From contig WHVD01000107.1 in assembly GCA_015178975.1 (NCBI GenBank), forward strand, positions 186,001 through 250,000: a stretch of DNA of 64,000 nt, read 5' to 3'. This stretch comes from Hysterangium stoloniferum. Taxonomy: Eukaryota; Basidiomycota; Agaricomycetes; Hysterangiales; Hysterangiaceae. The position numbers and the translations under genes are program-made. The notes below the pieces were generated by a model. The model worked only from the letters and a program-made list of their open reading frames with translations. It searched no databases and was not told the origin of the DNA. Position 1 is the first letter of the stretch, and each line of letters starts with the position of its first letter. Shown here piece by piece: positions 1 through 10,399 of the stretch.

Positions 1-163
1 TTTGTTTGGAGGATCACACTCACTAAGACTAGTTTGTATCATTCTGCAGGTTATAGTGCATGGCCAGCAGGCTTTCTCAGCCCTGATACACTTCTCAAGT
101 GTATGATTCTGCTGGAAAGGGGAATGCAATCCTGTTATGTGCTACATATATACTGTGGCTCTC
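1..163. other. Left flank, no feature seen
   Basis: I see no gene here. The last five bases (CTCTC, 159-163) are the left target-site duplication of the adjoining solo LTR. Confidence 0.6.
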
Positions 164-1337
164 TGTTAGGGTACGTACACAGCAGGGTTCCGGAGAAACC
201 CACAGAATATCCAGTAGGACTTGGCTTCAGCTTATAGGCTGTGCCCTCGCTAGATCGTGTTGTCCAATTTCAGACAGGTGGGAATCCCAGGGAGTCCAGG
301 CAGGGGTCATGGGTCGAGGGGTCGGAGGTCAGAGGTCGTGGGTGGTAAGTCGAGATAGGTAAGAGAGATAGATGTGCCGGAGCCTGTGGGCTCCGACTAG
401 TGTGAGCAGTATAATTCAAGTAGGAGTTTAGAGTGGAAAATGTATTAGATTACTGGAGGGAATCTAAGCCGATTTTCTGACTGGATTGTATGTACAACAT
501 CTGCCAGTTTAAATAGACTGTGGAGTGAATGACATACCAAATCCAGTAATGATGAAACGAAATGAGCAAAACATAAAACAGGAATAGTAAACACCAATTT
601 GGTGTTAGGAATGGGACGGAATGGAGCAGAGTCCGAATAGTGACAAATCATAAACCATAATGGGAAACAGAGCGGGAGCGGAGTCCGAATAGTGACAAAT
701 CATAAACCATAATGGCAAATGGAGTGGGAGTGGAGTCCGAATCGTGACAGGTCATTTGACTAAAATGGGAACGGGGCTCTGTTAGAGGGAAAACAAATTT
801 TCTGAGCAGGGTCCAGTGACTGACATGTGGGACGAGGTCAGACATAGACAGGGATGGAGTCCGGTGGGTATTCCGGTGACTGAAACACAACATAACGAAG
901 TCGAACATAGACAAGTCTGATGTACAGAGTCCAGGTGGGAATTCTGGTAAACTGTAAGGGCGACTCTCCAGACCACACTAACTCGCACTATGACTGAGTT
1001 GGGGTACTAGCAGAGGAAATCTGAAGTGAGTTTATACCTGTCTAATTACATACATGTAGGATACGATATTACTTACCTAGCAGAGGAAATCTGAAGAGAA
1101 AAGTCTAAGGAATCCTCGGCTAGTGGGTGACTAACTAAAGGTGCAGCTGAGTTTGAAAATGTGATAACAACAAGGTGCTCCCCTCAGTCTTTACTTATGA
1201 AACTGTATTAAGGAGAGTCAGAAGTGAAATTGGAAAACTTAAGATTGTCCCCTGACATAAACTGATAATGGGTGCGTATAGGGCATGGGTGTGTATAAGT
1301 TAGTGCCCAGAGTCTGGCGGGATTTCTGGTCATAACA
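164..1337 (-). mobile_element. Solo LTR of the gypsy chromovirus family, minus orientation
   Basis: The sequence starts TGTTAGG and ends CATAACA. It is flanked on both sides by CTCTC (159-163 and 1338-1342), a perfect 5-bp target-site duplication. It matches the reverse complement of the LTR at 27076-27885, including the stretch CTTGGCTTCAGCTTATAGG and the terminal motif near TTAGTGCCC. It is about 360 bp longer than the 810-bp reference LTR because an extra segment lies inside it (955-1257). No internal retroelement sequence adjoins it, so it is a recombination relic. Confidence 0.85.
955..1257. mobile_element. Insertion of about 300 bp inside the solo LTR
   Basis: This segment is absent from the related LTRs at 4953, 27076 and 37034. 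It is bracketed by a direct repeat TAAACTG (948-954 and 1258-1264), which fits a 7- to 8-bp target-site duplication. The ends (TAAGGGCGAC and a GTCCCCTGACA end) are only weakly inverted, so I do not assign a family. It contains two copies of a short AGCAGAGGAAATCTGAAG motif (1011 and 1080). Confidence 0.45.
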
Positions 1338-1469
1338 CTCTCCCTTACCAAGTCTTCAGGACATTGCATGAAGTACATGGCATCCTACATTGCACACAGT
1401 CTTCTGATGGAGTGATTAATGGGGGAAATTAAAATAGACATATTTTCTTATATATTACAGCCATGTAAG

Positions 1470-2115
1470 CTTGGGAGGGTTTATAATTACTATAATCTCA
1501 AATATTTACTAATAAAAGTCTTATTTTTACAAAACTCCATCTTTAAATAGTGATATCTATTCTGAAACAATTATATCATCAAAAAACGACTGTCAGAAAT
1601 AGTTCTCCATATTACATCTTATACAACCCATAGTTATATAACAAATTCCATTGTATATAATTTCCCTCCTTTAACAGATGCCTACTAATACTTTTAAAAG
1701 TTGTAATGTAGTTATTTCCATGTAAAATATGTAAAATATTATTGGAAATTTTTCATACCACAGCTGTCTTTATTAAGTAAAACCTCCTATATATTATGGG
1801 TATGTTGAATCAAGTAGAAATCTGTTCAGATTGACAGATCCATTCTGAAGTAATACATATGTATTTAGAGGTGCCAATGATATACATATGCATAGAATGG
1901 ACTATCTAAAGGTATATATTTTTTAAAAGTATTAGTGTTTCAAACTACTAATTTTTTTTATTGCCTACTCATGTCCGGAAAGATTCTTTAGTTTGTAATG
2001 TACAAGAGAGTTTAAAACTTTCAAAAAGTTTTAAAAACCAAATTATGTTTGAATCGTATCCCAGATGTTTAAATGACCTTTAGAGTATATTAAAATTTGG
2101 TATACTTAATAGTTT
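1470..2115. repeat. Dispersed repeat, copy 1 (partner at 28900-29555)
   Basis: About 650 bp are collinear with 28900-29555 and differ by scattered substitutions and small indels. The matching blocks include TCATCTTTAAATAG, AATCAAGTAGAAATCTG and AGATGTTTAAATGACC. The minus strand of the other copy has an 83-codon open frame; here that frame is broken. It is probably a decayed transposon segment or an old duplication. Confidence 0.7.
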
Positions 2116-2247
2116 TCAGATATCCTCCTTGCTATGTACATATCATAATATTATATATACAAATTTCAGCATGATACACCTAAAATTGAGCAAGATATTG
2201 TCCACACAAATTCAGACAATCATGAACTACATAAGTGAAAGGAGCAT

Positions 2248-2890
2248 GGTGGGTGGTAGGTGTTTTTAGGTGTAGTATGAGGATGTGAAGCATCTGAATT
2301 CCCATAAAGGGCAGGTAAAAGGTACCATCAGCTTAGTCATGTCCCATATCAGCTTAGTCATGTCCTGTATCAACTTAGTCATGTCCCATATCAGCTTAGT
2401 CATGTCCTGTATCAGCTTAGTCATGTCCCATACTAAGCTTCATTGTTAGTCAGCATGGAAGCAATCTGGAAGCTTTTCTGCACTTGTGGGAGCTTTTTTG
2501 ATGCTGTAGGAGCATTTTTGCAACCATGGGAGTGTTTTTGGCACCACAGTAATTTGTGACATGCGCAGAAGTATTTTGTGATGCTTGGAGGTATTTTTAC
2601 ACATGCAGGAGTATTTTGTCACATGCACAGAACTATTTTGTGATGCATGGAAGTATTGTTACACCTGTTTTGTGACACCACAGGAGTACTTTGTGACATA
2701 CATGGGAGTATTTTCTGGATGCACAGAAGCATTTCCCACACCTCTCACAGAAACATTTCACATAAGCTGTCTGGGGAGTTTCCTGTGCCTTCACAAAAGG
2801 ATTTTACAGGGCATTCATAGAGGTATTTTGATGCCATTTCCCCAGAGTAATATTGCAAATCCCCGGAGGTCTACAAGGATTTCTGGGAAA
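2248..2890. repeat. Degenerate GGAGTATTTT minisatellite, first higher-order copy
   Basis: Degenerate units of about 30-35 bp built around GGGAGTATTTTGTGAC run to about 2720. Units around ACATTTCCCACACC follow. A GGTGGGTGGTAGG leader precedes them at about 2248. The same three blocks recur in the same order at 7195-8035, 9540-9960 and 10400-11210. Short open frames here (for example 2585-2914) are products of the repeat, not genes. Confidence 0.7.
2328..2445. repeat. Tandem repeat, 21-bp unit
   Basis: About five units of the form ATCAGCTTAGTCATGTCCCAT stand in a row, with small C/T differences between units. Confidence 0.8.
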
Positions 2891-2908
2891 CTCTCAGTAA
2901 AATCAGGG

Positions 2909-3557
2909 TGTTAAGAACTGAAAACTGACTAATGTTGGTAGGCTGATGGGGACCAATTGGAAGGACTTGGCTTCAGCTTATGTATGTGCTGTGCCCTCAC
3001 AAATTCTGTTGGGTGTCCTTAAATTTGGGCAGGGAGAAAACTTATCCTGTCATATTGTCCTCTCGGTAAGTCACCAATTGGAGGCTGAAGGATAGTAGTG
3101 GGTTGTGAGGTCAGAGACCAAGAATGAGCGAGTGCAAGCAAGGGTGGGAGTGGAACTACTCAGAGCAGAACAATGAGAGAGGTATACAAGTGTTCTGAGT
3201 TGATATTCTAATTGTCCTAATACTACAATACATAAGTGGCATATATACAGAAAACCAGCACTTATCCGAATGAAAATGGAACAAAGGAAATTACTAATGG
3301 AGCAGATGGAACTACATATAAAGTGACGCGAAAATGGAGAGCGATAGATGGAACATTACAAATCTGGATGTAGGCTACTACAGGGGTGGAAAAGGTGTAA
3401 GCTGGTTGTATAGGATAAAGGGCAGATGGAAATACTAATTGGGAACAATGAAGGTGCTTAATGGGGTTAGTCGGAATACCAATGGTTTGCGAGCGATTGG
3501 AGTTTTGCGTGAGGTCTGATCAGGTCTGACAGTGTGCCGAGTGCATGGGTTGTAATA
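2909..3557 (-). mobile_element. Solo LTR, related to the LTR at 8465-9048
   Basis: It begins TGTTAAGAACTG and ends TTGTAATA. It is flanked by CAGGG at 2904-2908 and 3558-3562, a perfect 5-bp target-site duplication. It shares the GGCTTCAGCTTATG and GTCCTTAAATTT segments with the LTR at 8465, and more weakly the TTGGCTTCAGCTTAT segment of the chromovirus LTR read on the minus strand. I assign the strand by that analogy. It is inserted between two blocks of the first satellite copy. Confidence 0.75.
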
Positions 3558-3562
3558 CAGGG

Positions 3563-3790
3563 AATAATTAAGATAAAATACAATAAATAAAAATAAAATG
3601 TTCAAAAATAAAATAAAATAAAATAAATTGAAATAAAATACAGTAAATGAAAATAAAATGCATAAAATCAGAAAAATGAAAATAAAATGAAAATAAACTG
3701 TTTAAAAATAGAAGAAAATAAATGAAAATAAAATGCAATAAATTAAATTAAAATAAAATATATCAAAATACAATACAATATATCAATGCT
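3563..3790. repeat. AAATAAAATG-type AT-rich array
   Basis: Short degenerate units such as AAATAAAATACAATAAAT and AAATAAAATG repeat here. The block always follows the TTCCCAC block of the satellite. Other copies are at 8040, 11210, 14840 and 17950. Confidence 0.8.
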
Positions 3791-4085
3791 CAATCCATGC
3801 TCTATTAATGTTTCTTCAATGCTCATCAATTCTCAATCAATGCTGTATCAATTGTAAATCAATTCCAGTAGAATCAACTCAATTTCTACTCAGAACTGTT
3901 GCACCTTTTGAAATAGTTACTTCTTCTGAAACTATTGCTTTTTTTGAATCATTGCTCCAACCATTGCTCCTTTTGAAACTATTCCTCTTTTTGAAACTTG
4001 TTGCTCCTTTTTGCCCATTGTTCCTTTGGAAACCATTATTCCATTTATGATATTTCTTTCATCACTGTTGTTCCCTTTCTGTTTG
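3790..4085. repeat. ATCAATGCT spacer and CTTTTGAAACTATTG array
   Basis: A spacer rich in TCAATGCTC and TCTATCAATG leads into degenerate 17- to 18-bp units such as CTTTTGAAACTATTGCT. The same transition is seen at 11400-11740. The open frames at 3808-4050 and 3932-4147 are repeat artefacts. Confidence 0.65.
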
Positions 4086-4404
4086 TTGTGTATTTTTAAG
4101 GTTTTTTCTATTTTTTTACAATTTCCCCAAAATGAAATTCTTAACAAAGGCTCTTAAATGTATTTATATTGCCACAATAAAACTGTACAATATTGTCTTG
4201 ATTTATCTTGAAATTATGCAATTTATTTCGTATTTTTATCTTATAAATTGAGTGAGCTACAGAAATTCTATCTTTTATTCTTTTTTGATTAACATACAGT
4301 CACAAGTACCACATACATGATGTGCATGCAGAAACTTCATAACATGTAAGAATATTACATCAGCATATATGCTACAAAGGTAGTAGAAGGAAATAGGTAT
4401 ATAC

Positions 4405-4590
4405 AAGTAGATAGAATATTGTAGAATATTCTATAAAATTCTAGAATGTTCTATTATGCCAAGAACATTCTATAATGTCTTAGAAGTAGTTAGAATCTTC
4501 TGTAATACTTTAGAAAATTCTAGAAAATTCTAAATGACATCATTTAATCTTCTAGAACCTTCTAAAATGTCTCAGACTAAAATGTATATA
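4405..4590. promoter_or_regulatory. Cluster of heat-shock-element-like sites with a TATA motif
   Basis: The sequence shows inverted GAA/TTC pentamer arrays at 2-bp spacing. Units are GAA-TTC at 4424-4431, TTC-GAA-TTC at 4439-4451, GAA-TTC at 4463-4470, GAA-TTC-GAA-TTC at 4513-4530 and TTC-GAA-TTC at 4550-4562. This is the known architecture of fungal heat-shock elements bound by trimeric Hsf1. A TATATACAT motif follows at about 4585. No convincing coding sequence lies downstream; 4613-4950 is a minisatellite with a CACCTCTATCAGAGTTGTTGG-like unit and then an LTR. The cluster may have driven a lost gene or a retroelement. Confidence 0.5.
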
Positions 4591-4639
4591 CATAAGGAGC
4601 TCTGCTCCAGCTGTGAAATATAACTTAATTATCAACCAA

Positions 4640-4930
4640 TTATCACCACATCTGTGTGTCACTGCAGCAAGAAGCCTATTCCACCCTAATCTGGGCAGTT
4701 GGACATCTACTTCCACCTCTATCAGAGCTGTTGGAAACCCTTGCCACCTCTATCAGAGTTGTTGGCCCAATCAGATCCCATGTCACCTCAATGTGAGTTG
4801 TTAACTGATCTGTTGTTCCCCTTGTCACCTCAATCTGAGTTGTTGACTTTTATTTGTTCCCCCTTGCCACCTCTCAGTTGAGTAGTTGGAACCTGTTGCC
4901 ACCTCTATTTGAGTTGTTGGCTATCAATTA
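4640..4930. repeat. Degenerate CACCTCTATCTGAGTTGTTGG minisatellite
   Basis: Five to six units of roughly 45-70 bp share the core CCACCTCTATCAGAGTTGT. Overlapping open frames in this stretch are repeat products. Confidence 0.6.
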
Positions 4931-4952
4931 AAGTAATAACAATTTTGGTTAT

Positions 4953-6200
4953 TGTTAAGTTGCATACACAGAGGGTTTTCAGAAAAACCCACGGGAAAGC
5001 CAGTAGGACTTGGTCTTGTCCAATTTCAAATGAGTGGATGGGAATCCCAGGGACACAGGCAGGGTTCATGGGTTGAGAGGTTGGGGAGTCGAGATAGATA
5101 AGTCAGAGGTCAAGTGATAGATGGGTCGGAGCCTGTGGGCTCTGACGAGTAAGAGCAGTGTGATTCAGAGAGGAGAATAGAGTGGAAAATATACTAAGAT
5201 TACTGGGGAGAATCTAAGCTGATTTTCTGACTGGATTGTATGTACACCATCTGCCAGACTATATAGACTGTGGAATTGTCATGGATCGAATTTTACTCAA
5301 TAAAGCTGAATAAACAATCGAAGAATATTCAACAATATCGAATAAAGATACCTCATTCAACAAAGTATTAATTCGTCCTGATGATAAAGCATGAGGCAAA
5401 GATAGGACACAGAGGCTTACAAATAAATAAGTCAAAGAAAGGCTCAGAAAAAGTTCAACGATTATATAATACAGTAATAATATAATATAGTTCAGGTTTT
5501 TCTGACTGACTTCCTTCATTCCTATCATTGCCCTTATATACTATATATCATTTACCTATGATGATAATATGATATCAAAGTGAAATCATCAATGACATCA
5601 AACTGAGGCAAGTCAGAGATATTCAATATTGTCGAAGATATTGTCGAAGAATAGTCAAGTTGGAAGTCGAGTCAGAAATTGAGTTGGAAAGTCGAAGAAA
5701 TGTTGAAGAAATATTAAATTGAATATTATTGAAATTTGAGCTGGCACATTCATGACAGGAATGAATAACATACCAAATCCAGTAATAATGAAAACTAAAC
5801 TAACAAATATAAAACGAGATAAATAAACACCAAACTTGATGTTAGGAATGGGACAGAACGGAGTGGAGTCTGAATCGTGACAGGTCATAAAACCATAACA
5901 GGAATGGGGTGGGAGCAGAGTCCAAATCATGACAGATCATTTGACCATAACAGGAAGGGGGCTCAGTTAGAGAGCTGACAGGTTTTCCGAGTGGGGTCTG
6001 GTGACTGGTGCATGGGACAGGGTTGGGGATAGACAGGGACGGAGTCTGGTGGGTCTTCTGGTGACTGATACATGAAGTAATGAAGGACATGCGTGGACAG
6101 GTCTGACATATGGAGTCCAGTGGGTTTTCCGGTAAACTGATAATTGGTGCATATGCTGTAAGTTAGTGCCTGGAGTCCAGCGGGTTTTCCAGTTGTAACA
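4953..6200 (-). mobile_element. Solo LTR of the chromovirus family carrying a nested LTR
   Basis: It starts TGTTAAG and ends TTGTAACA. It is flanked by GTTAT at 4948-4952 and 6201-6205, a perfect 5-bp duplication. The sequence follows the reverse complement of the chromovirus LTR. Removing the nested element (5277-5757 plus one 5-bp duplication) leaves about 760 bp, close to the 810-818 bp of younger copies. Confidence 0.85.
5277..5757 (-). mobile_element. Nested solo LTR of a different family
   Basis: The ends are TGTCATGG and TTCATGACA, i.e. TG...CA with an inverted TGTCATG terminus. It is flanked by GGAAT at 5272-5276 and 5758-5762, a perfect 5-bp duplication. The minus strand has a TATATAAGG box near 5535, so I read the LTR on the minus strand. 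It lies inside the solo LTR at 4953-6200 and is therefore younger than it. Confidence 0.8.
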
Positions 6201-6544
6201 GTTATCATTGTTTGAAATTAGGAATACATTTCTAATTTCTACCCAGTTTTTGGCATAAATAAATACTGAGAATATCCTTACAAGATCCTTAAGACTACAT
6301 TAAGATCCTGATAAGTTAGTATCACAGTAGACCCTGTAGGTTAGCGTAAATAAGCATATATTAGCCAAATAGTGTTTTATTCTATATCTAATCTTTTGAC
6401 CTGTTTATAAATATTTTTACTGTTTGATAAATAGTATAAAATATATATAAACTAGCTAGAATTGAAGTTGAATCTAGATTCTGAATCAGTGAATTGTTAT
6501 TCCTATTTTAAGCCATTCTTTTAATAGAAAAGCACAGCTCATAC

Positions 6545-6965
6545 TTTTCTAGTGAAATATTATTAAAATAAGACTAATACATCACACCATTCTCCAAACA
6601 CTTTCCATTCTCTGACACTTTCCATTCTCCAAACACTTTCCATTCTCCAACACTTTCCGTTCTCCAAACACTTTCCATTCTCCAAACACTTTCCATTCTC
6701 CAAACACTTTCCATTCTCCAAACACTTTCCATTCTCCAAACACTTTCCATTCTCCAAACACTTTCCATTCTCCAAACACTTTCCATTCTCCAAACACTTT
6801 CCATTCTCCAAACACTTTCCATTCTCCAAACACTTTCCATTCTCCAAACACTTTCCATTCTCCAAACACTTTCCATTCTCCAAACACTTTCCATTCTATA
6901 CTTTTCTAGTGAAATATTATTAAAATAAGACTAATACATCACACCATTCTCCAAACACTTTCCAT
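6545..6965. repeat. 18-bp tandem array with a duplicated flank
   Basis: About 16 near-identical copies of the 18-bp unit TTTCCATTCTCCAAACAC run from 6594 to about 6896. The leader CTTTTCTAGTGAAATATTAT... just before the array (6545) recurs just after it (6900), so the array and its leader were duplicated together. Three overlapping minus-strand frames that repeat a six-residue unit are artefacts of an 18-bp period. Confidence 0.9.
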
Positions 6966-7078
6966 TCTAATATGACTTTCCATTCTAATGTGACTCTCTG
7001 TTCTAACATAACTTTCCTTTCTAATGCAACTTTCCGTTCTAATACAACTTTCCATTCTAACAGTTTCCCTTTTAAAAC
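6966..7078. repeat. Degenerate CTTTCCATTCTAATGTGA array
   Basis: This is a diverged version of the 18-bp array, leading directly into the hairpin cassette. The same junction occurs at 10230 and 12830. Confidence 0.7.
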
Positions 7079-7190
7079 AATGGGCCTCAGAAATACTTAA
7101 GAGTTGTCAATGTGGGGTTTGGGGGGCTTCACCTCCCAACAAGCTGGAGCCTGCAGCATAGCAAGGGTTCCCAGGCTTGTCATCAAAAAA
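7079..7190. repeat. GC-rich hairpin cassette, copy 1
   Basis: The order is AATGGGCCTCAGAAATACTT, a GGTTTGGGGGGCTTC...CCCAAC hairpin, CAAGCTGGAGCC, then AGCAAGGGTTCCCAGGCTTG. This copy lacks the second hairpin that other copies have. Other copies are at 9370, 10239, 12839, 16125 and 19540. Confidence 0.75.
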
Positions 7191-7194
7191 GTGA

Positions 7195-8035
7195 AAGGAG
7201 CATGGTGGGTGGTGGGTGTTTTTAGATGCTGTGTGAGGGCGCAGAGCACCTGAATTGTCCCTGATAGGGCCCAGACCAATGGGGGTGAATTGTCCTGATG
7301 AGGGTGCATTAGCACCCAAATTCCTTATTACCTCAGCATGGGAGCATTTCTCCACTCGTGGGAGTATTTCATCACACTGTGGAAGTTTTTCTGCACTCAC
7401 AGGAGTATTTTTGGCACCATGGGAGTATTTTGGAACAGGTGCAGAAGTATTCTGTCATGTGTTGGAGTATTTTGTGATAGGTGTGGAAGTATTTTGTAAT
7501 GTGTGGAGGTATTTTTGCATGTGCAGGAGTATTTTGTCACATGCCTGGAGGTATTTTGTGATGCCATGGGAGTATTTGTTGCATGCAGGGTAGCATTTCC
7601 TGTGTCCCTGAAGATCACATTTCCCACGGCCCTGCCAGATGAATTTCCGATGTTCCTGAGGGACACAGTTCCCATGGCTCTGCCAGGTGAATTTCCTGCA
7701 CCCTCTATGGACAGTGTTCCTATGGCTCTGCCTGATGAATTTCCCACACCCCTCATACACATATTTCTCATGACCTTTCTGGAAGAATTTCCTGCACCCT
7801 GCAGAAGCATTTCTGTGAGGCACAGAAGTATTTCTACATGTGTGGGAGTATTATTATCAGTTATCAGTGCAGGAGCAATTCAGTTGCTGCAGAAGCATTT
7901 CCTCCACCCCTCACAGACCTATTTCCTACAGCTGTGCCCAAAGAATTTCCCACACCCTATTTCCTGCACCCTTCAATGGAGGTATTTCGATGCCAGTTCT
8001 CTGAAGAAGGATCACATATTCCTGGGGGAGGTCTA
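7195..8035. repeat. GGTGGGTG leader, GGAGTATTTT array and TTCCCAC array, second copy
   Basis: GGTGGGTGGTGGGTGTTTTTAG at about 7203 is followed by degenerate GGGAGTATTTT units (7340-7590). Units of about 33 bp around CATTTCCCACGGCCCTGCC follow (7590-8000). The open frame at 7503-8147 crosses three repeat types and is not a credible gene. Confidence 0.7.
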
Positions 8036-8039
8036 TAAG

Positions 8040-8340
8040 GATTTCCGGGAAAATCTCAATAAAATCAGAATAATTCAAATAAAATACAGTACAATAAATG
8101 AAAATAAAATGTTTAAAAATAAAATAAAATCTGATAAATTGAAATAAAATATGGTAAATCAAGGGGAAAAAAATACTAATTGAAAATAAAATAAGATAAC
8201 TCAAAATAAAATCCAATAAATCCAAAAATAATATAATAACTCAAAATAAAATCCAAAAAATCAAAATAAAATACAGTAAATCAAAATAAAATTCAAAAAT
8301 TCAAAATAAAATACATTAAATCAAAATAAATAAATCAGGT
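8040..8340. repeat. AAATAAAATACAGTAAATC array
   Basis: Strongly AT-rich degenerate units, in the same place in the satellite order as 3563-3790. Confidence 0.8.
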
Positions 8341-8364
8341 GACCACTGTAATTACTTGCAGTTG

Positions 8365-9365
8365 ACAGTCAATTCAACCATTAGAACTATTCTTCCTTTG
8401 GTGACTATTGTTCTGTTTGTGACCATTGTTCCTTTTGTAACTAATTTTTCCTTTTGTAACTGTTTGTTAAGTGCCGTGTCGGGAACTTATTCCGGAACTA
8501 TCGGAAAGTCACCGGGAAGTCGGAAACTCGTGGATAGGGTCAGGACGTCGGCTTCAGCTTATGTGCTGCGCCTCTACGCAAACGCTCAATGTCCTTAATT
8601 TCAGAAGTAAAACTTACGACGGAAGATATGGATATTCAGAGTTCCGAAGAGTTCCAAATATCGAGCATACAGAAAGATGGGAAAGGAATAAGAAACTAAG
8701 TCGATATCAGATCTAAGGTAAAGTACAAATTCACAGAAACTAATATAAGTCTACTCGTTATTGTACTACAAACTAAGACCATAATAAGACGGAAACGGAA
8801 ATGTTCTTAAAACAGAAATACAATAAGACATATTAGGGAGACAATATTCCAAAATGGGAATACAACAACAAACAAGTGAATACTTGTCAATGGACAAATT
8901 ACCAAATGCGGAACAAGGGAAGAATGTGGATGATACAGTAACTATGATGTTCCATAGTCAGAGATCGGAAGTCGGAAGTCAGAGATTGGAAGTCAGAAGT
9001 CGGAGATTGGAAGTCGGATATTGAAACATCCGGGAACGGGTCGTAACACTGTTCATCCTTTTGTACATTGTTCCCTTTGTAACTGTTTGTCCTTTTGTAA
9101 CTGTTGTTTGCTTTGTAACTGTTGTTTCTTTTGTACCCATTGTTCCTTTTGGAACTGTTGTTTCTTTTGTAGCCATTGTTCCTTTTGGAACTGTTGTTCC
9201 ATTGTTCTTTTTATAACTGTTGTTCCTTTTGTCTTTCTCTACCATCATTCCTTTTCTGACCTGTCTTTCTTTTGTGGCAATTGCTCCTTTTGTAACTGTT
9301 GTTTCCTTTTGAAAATGTTTTTTCCTCTCTCTGAACACTTTCCATTCTCTGAACACTTTCTGTTC
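8365..9365. repeat. CTTTTGTAACTGTTGTT array split by an LTR
   Basis: Units of about 17 bp (CCTTTTGTAACTGTTGT) occupy 8390-8464 and resume at 9049 through about 9310. They are separated by the solo LTR at 8465-9048. The array ends in CTCTGAACACTTTCCATT units and then the next hairpin cassette. Confidence 0.75.
8465..9048 (-). mobile_element. Solo LTR inserted in a minisatellite
   Basis: It starts TGTTAAGTGCC and ends GGGTCGTAACA. It is flanked by CTGTT at 8460-8464 and 9049-9053, a perfect 5-bp duplication, so the array was contiguous before insertion. It is CpG-rich compared with its surroundings, which suggests it is relatively young. The same family occurs at 2909-3557, and a decayed version is at 30538-30932. 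A short tandem of GGAAGTCGGAGATT lies near its end (8965-9020). Confidence 0.85.
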
Positions 9366-9369
9366 TCAA

Positions 9370-9525
9370 ACAATGAGTCTCAGAAACACTTAAAAGTTGC
9401 CAATGTGGGAGGGTTTGGGGGGTGAAGCCCCCCAACAAGCTAGAGCCTGCAGCAAAGTTGTGGGGCTGGTCATGAAGCAACCACCCCACAGCGTAGCAGG
9501 GGTTCCTAAGCTTGTCATCCATATA
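9370..9525. repeat. GC-rich hairpin cassette, copy 2
   Basis: AATGAGTCTCAGAAACACTT leads to GGGGGGTGAAGCCCCCC (7-bp arms, GAA-type loop), then AGTTGTGGGG...CAACCACCCCAC and AGGGGTTCCTAAGCTTG. The loop and arms co-vary with other copies (CTTC or TGAA at the tip). Confidence 0.8.
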
Positions 9526-9995
9526 AATGAATTTTGCTCAGTGGGTTGTGGGTGCAAAAATACACAAAAATCCCAACTGGGCAAAAAAAGATGCCAGAAA
9601 AATAAAAGATACCATTAGTGACTCAGCTTTTGTTGTTACGTCAGCATGGAAGCAAATTCGGAAGCATTTTTGCACTCGTGGAGGTATTTTTAAGGCTACA
9701 GGAGCTTTTCAGCACTCATGGGAGTATTCTTTAGCACCGCGGGAGCATTTTGTGATGGTTTGTAACACCATGGGAGCATTTATAATAGTATTTTCATACG
9801 CAGGTGTATTTTCTGAGGCTGCAGGAGTATTTCTCGCAAATAGACATATTTCCCACGACACTCCCTGTGCCTTCCATAAGCATTTCCCATGCTCTTTATG
9901 GAAGCATTTCCCACACCCTTCAATTTTGATGCCAGGTCACATATCCCTGGGGTCTATAAGCATTTCCAGGAAAATAAAAATAAAATTGGAATAAT
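9526..9995. repeat. GGAGTATTTT/TTCCCAC arrays, third higher-order copy, truncated
   Basis: Units GGGAGTATTCTT and GGGAGCATTT (9640-9830) are followed by CATTTCCCACACC units. The copy ends early in AATAAAATTG and joins a 34-bp fragment (10009-10042) matching the start of the 2909 LTR. Confidence 0.65.
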
Positions 9996-10039
9996 TCAAA
10001 TAAAATTGTTAAGAACTGAAAACTAACTAAAGTCGGTTG

Positions 10040-10235
10040 GCCAACATAACTTTCCATTGTAATGTGACTTTCCGTTGTAACTTGACTTTCCATTGTAACG
10101 TGACTTTCCATTGTAACGTGACTTTCCGTTGTAATGTGACTTTCCATTGTAATGTGACTTTCCATTGTAATGTGACTTTCCATTGTAACTTGACTTTCCA
10201 TTGTAACGTGACTTTCCATTCTAACAGTTTTCCTT
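10040..10235. repeat. 18-bp tandem array TTTCCATTGTAATGTGAC
   Basis: About ten units of 18 bp with A/G and C/T substitutions. Both strands are open in a six-residue repeat only because 18 is divisible by three. Confidence 0.85.
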
Positions 10236-10238
10236 ACA

Positions 10239-10390
10239 ATGGGCCCCAGAAATACTTAAGAGTTGCCAATGCAGGGGGGTTTGGGGGGTGAAGCCCCCCA
10301 ACAAGCTGGAGCCCACAGTGAAGTTGTGGGGCAGGTCACAAAGTGACCACCCCGCAGTGTAGCAAGGGTTCCCAGGTTTGTCATCCATCC
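10239..10390. repeat. GC-rich hairpin cassette, copy 3
   Basis: Contains GGGGGGTGAAGCCCCCC and a second hairpin GGTCACAAAGTGACC (6-bp arms, AAA loop) flanked by GTGGGG and CACCCC. The tail is AGCAAGGGTTCCCAGG. Confidence 0.85.
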
Positions 10391-10399
10391 ATTATATAA

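Noticed and set aside
6563-6894. Three overlapping minus-strand frames of about 100 codons with six-residue repeats
   Set aside because: They are the translation of an 18-bp tandem array in three phases, with no non-repeat domain.
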